56,954 nt of DNA from JAKACA01 sp050010115 (GTDB taxonomy: Bacteria; Actinomycetota; Acidimicrobiia; Acidimicrobiales; Bog-793). Below the pieces are notes generated by a model. It was given only the letters and a program-made list of their open reading frames with translations, was not told the DNA's origin and made no database searches. Every line of letters starts with the position of its first letter. Position 1 is the first letter of the stretch. A program made the position numbers and the translations under genes. The stretch covers positions 1 to 56,954 of the forward strand of contig JBEKLQ010000014.1 of the NCBI GenBank assembly GCA_050010115.1, written 5' to 3'. Shown here in pieces: positions 55,717 through 56,954 of this stretch.

Positions 55717-56729
55717 CGCTCCTCCCCTAGGCGGCTCCGGGACGGGCTGGCACCAGGGACGACGTCCAGCGTCATGCCCGAATCAAAGCCACCGAGCCCG
55801 GCCTTCATCACCTTGCGCACCGGCCGGAGCGCCGGGTTGGAGATCTCGTCGAAGGCGTAGTTGAGGAGCGCAAACGACGCTCCAAGCAGCGCCACACAGA
55901 CGCCGGGCATGATCGCCCACAGCGGCATGCCGGCACCGAGGGCTTCGCTGTTCTCGGCCCAGTAGAGCATCGTGCCCCAGCTCTGGGCGTTCGGGTCTCC
56001 GAGGCCGACGAATTGCAGGGCCGCCGCGGTCAGCACGGCGTAGAGGGCTGCCCCGAGGAAACTCGCCACGATGAGGGACGTCATCGTCGGCAGGACCTCG
56101 ACGACGATGATGTACAAGGACCGCTCGCCCCGCACCCGTGCCGACTCGAGGAAGTCACGGTCGCGCAGCGACAGCACCTGCGAGCGGAGCTGGCGGGCTC
56201 CGTAGGACCAGCCGAGGAGGCCGAGCACGATGATGATGGTGAGCAGGCCGGCGCTTCGAACGTAGGCGGCGATAAGGATGATGAGCGGGAACGTGGGAAT
56301 GACGAGCAGCACGTCGGTGAACAGTGAGAGAGCGCCGTCTACGAGACCACGAAGGTACGCAGCCGACACCCCGATGATGACCGAGATGAACGTCGACAAC
56401 CCCCCGACCGCGAACGCGATGATGAGCGACTCGCGCGTCCCGTAGACGAGCTGGGAGAAGATGTCCTGGCCGAGCGCCGTCGTCCCGAGCCAGTGGGCTC
56501 CTGAGGGTGCAAGCGCCCTCGTGAAGTTGGTGGACGCGTAGCTGTCGGGTGCGATCTGCCCGGGGAAGACCGCCAGCACGAAGAAGAACAACAGCAGCAG
56601 CGCCCCGGCCGTCGCCTTGTGGTTGTGCCGGACGGCGCGCCACAGGTTCCCGCCTCGCGGGGCGCGGCGCCGACCCGGCACCGGCACCTCGGCCTGCGCC
56701 TCCCTCAACTCGGCCCCGGCAACCGCCAC
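55713..56729 (-). CDS. Opp/Dpp-type ABC transporter permease (OppC-like)
   Basis: 338 aa with an N-terminal cytosolic segment, one anchor helix (ATAGALLLLFFFVLAVFP), the periplasmic block HWLGTTALGQDIFSQLVYGTR, then about five helices. The coupling loop is DRDFLESARVRGERSLYIIV. This is the classical DppC/OppC layout. It is followed with overlap by the two ATPase genes. A hydrophilic tail of about 45 residues lies after the last helix. Confidence 0.93.
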   Translation of the reverse strand: MAVAGAELREAQAEVPVPGRRRAPRGGNLWRAVRHNHKATAGALLLLFFFVLAVFPGQIAPDSYASTNFTRALAPSGAHWLGTTALGQDIFSQLVYGTRESLIIAFAVGGLSTFISVIIGVSAAYLRGLVDGALSLFTDVLLVIPTFPLIILIAAYVRSAGLLTIIIVLGLLGWSYGARQLRSQVLSLRDRDFLESARVRGERSLYIIVVEVLPTMTSLIVASFLGAALYAVLTAAALQFVGLGDPNAQSWGTMLYWAENSEALGAGMPLWAIMPGVCVALLGASFALLNYAFDEISNPALRPVRKVMKAGLGGFDSGMTLDVVPGASPSRSRLGEER

Positions 56730-56745
56730 GCTCAGCCCCCTCGTC

Positions 56746-56954
56746 TCAGACCAGGTCGCGGGTGCGGGCGTCGAGCAGCGCCGTCACGACGTCGGCGAGG
56801 AGGACGGCCGTCAGCACCGCCAGGGTGATGAGGAGGAAGAGCGCCTGCATGAGCGGGTAGTCCTCGTTGAACACGGCGTCGAGCAGCATCCAGCCGACGC
56901 CCGGGTAGTTGAACACGTACTCGACAAGGATGGCGCCGCTTACGACGAAGCCGA
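56746..56954 (-). CDS. Opp/Dpp-type ABC transporter permease (OppB-like), C-terminal part
   Basis: The last 68 codons of a gene that continues beyond the window. They read GAILVEYVFNYPGVGWMLLD, then DYPLMQALFLLITLAVLTAVLLAD-type sequence and end ARTRDLV at TGA 56746-56748. The VEYVFNYPGVG block is diagnostic for DppB/OppB. It stands 16 bp before the OppC-like gene. The solute-binding protein is presumably beyond the window end. Confidence 0.9.
   Translation of the reverse strand, partial: GFVVSGAILVEYVFNYPGVGWMLLDAVFNEDYPLMQALFLLITLAVLTAVLLADVVTALLDARTRDLV

Overview
The window is GC-rich and almost wholly coding, with many GTG/TTG starts and 1-4 nt gene overlaps. It reads as an Actinomycetota chromosome, most probably an Acidimicrobiia-like lineage (the class is inference). 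The phylum call rests on a BldD orthologue that keeps the cyclic-di-GMP motif, an actinobacterial-type LexA operator, an F420-type oxidoreductase and frequent TANNNT-N7/8-ATG (leaderless-type) gene starts. No rRNA, tRNA, CRISPR array, IS element or phage module was seen.

Layout. (1) 1-9.7 kb: housekeeping cluster hrcA(end)-dnaJ-rsmE, bldD-hemW-small HTH, HIT protein, phoH-ybeY-corC-era, then a small secreted protein. (2) 9.7-24 kb: a Rieske/helical fusion protein, a DinG-type helicase, a GT-C-like membrane protein, and a tightly overlapping addB-addA-adenine methyltransferase operon. Remnants of an SDR gene and an ABC ATPase gene lie between them. (3) 24-33.2 kb: an OafA/SGNH acyltransferase, a SAM methyltransferase and the histidine-degradation operon hutH-hutU-hutF-hutI, followed by an 8-bp tandem repeat array. 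(4) 33.3-42 kb: a DUF222-HNH gene behind a LexA box, a DUF2142 membrane protein, and an assimilatory sulfur operon (cysH, siroheme sulfite reductase, FrhB-like F420 oxidoreductase, an unknown small protein) divergent from a siroheme-biosynthesis gene. (5) 42-48.5 kb: uppS, a small membrane protein, a decayed PIN-domain gene, pstSCAB and recO. (6) 48.5-57 kb: an amino-sugar locus with SIS-type deaminase, nagA, a NAT/GNAT_C-like protein, an intracellular GH20 hexosaminidase and an Opp/Dpp-type ABC transporter cut by the window end.

How the parts fit. In the sulfur locus, CysH would make sulfite, the siroheme enzyme would reduce it, the CysG-N-like protein would supply siroheme, and the FrhB-like protein is well placed to feed electrons from F420H2; this is a split version of the archaeal Fsr arrangement and is the most interesting hypothesis here. 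In the amino-sugar locus, imported GlcNAc oligosaccharides would be cut by GH20, deacetylated by NagA and deaminated by the SIS protein. The addB-addA-methyltransferase overlap couples a recombination or defence nuclease to an orphan adenine methyltransferase. A further theme is repeated in-frame short tandem repeats, including poly-Asn in DinG and low-complexity runs in CorC, HutF, HutI, AddB and DUF2142. All functional calls come from reading sequence motifs by eye; no database search was run.
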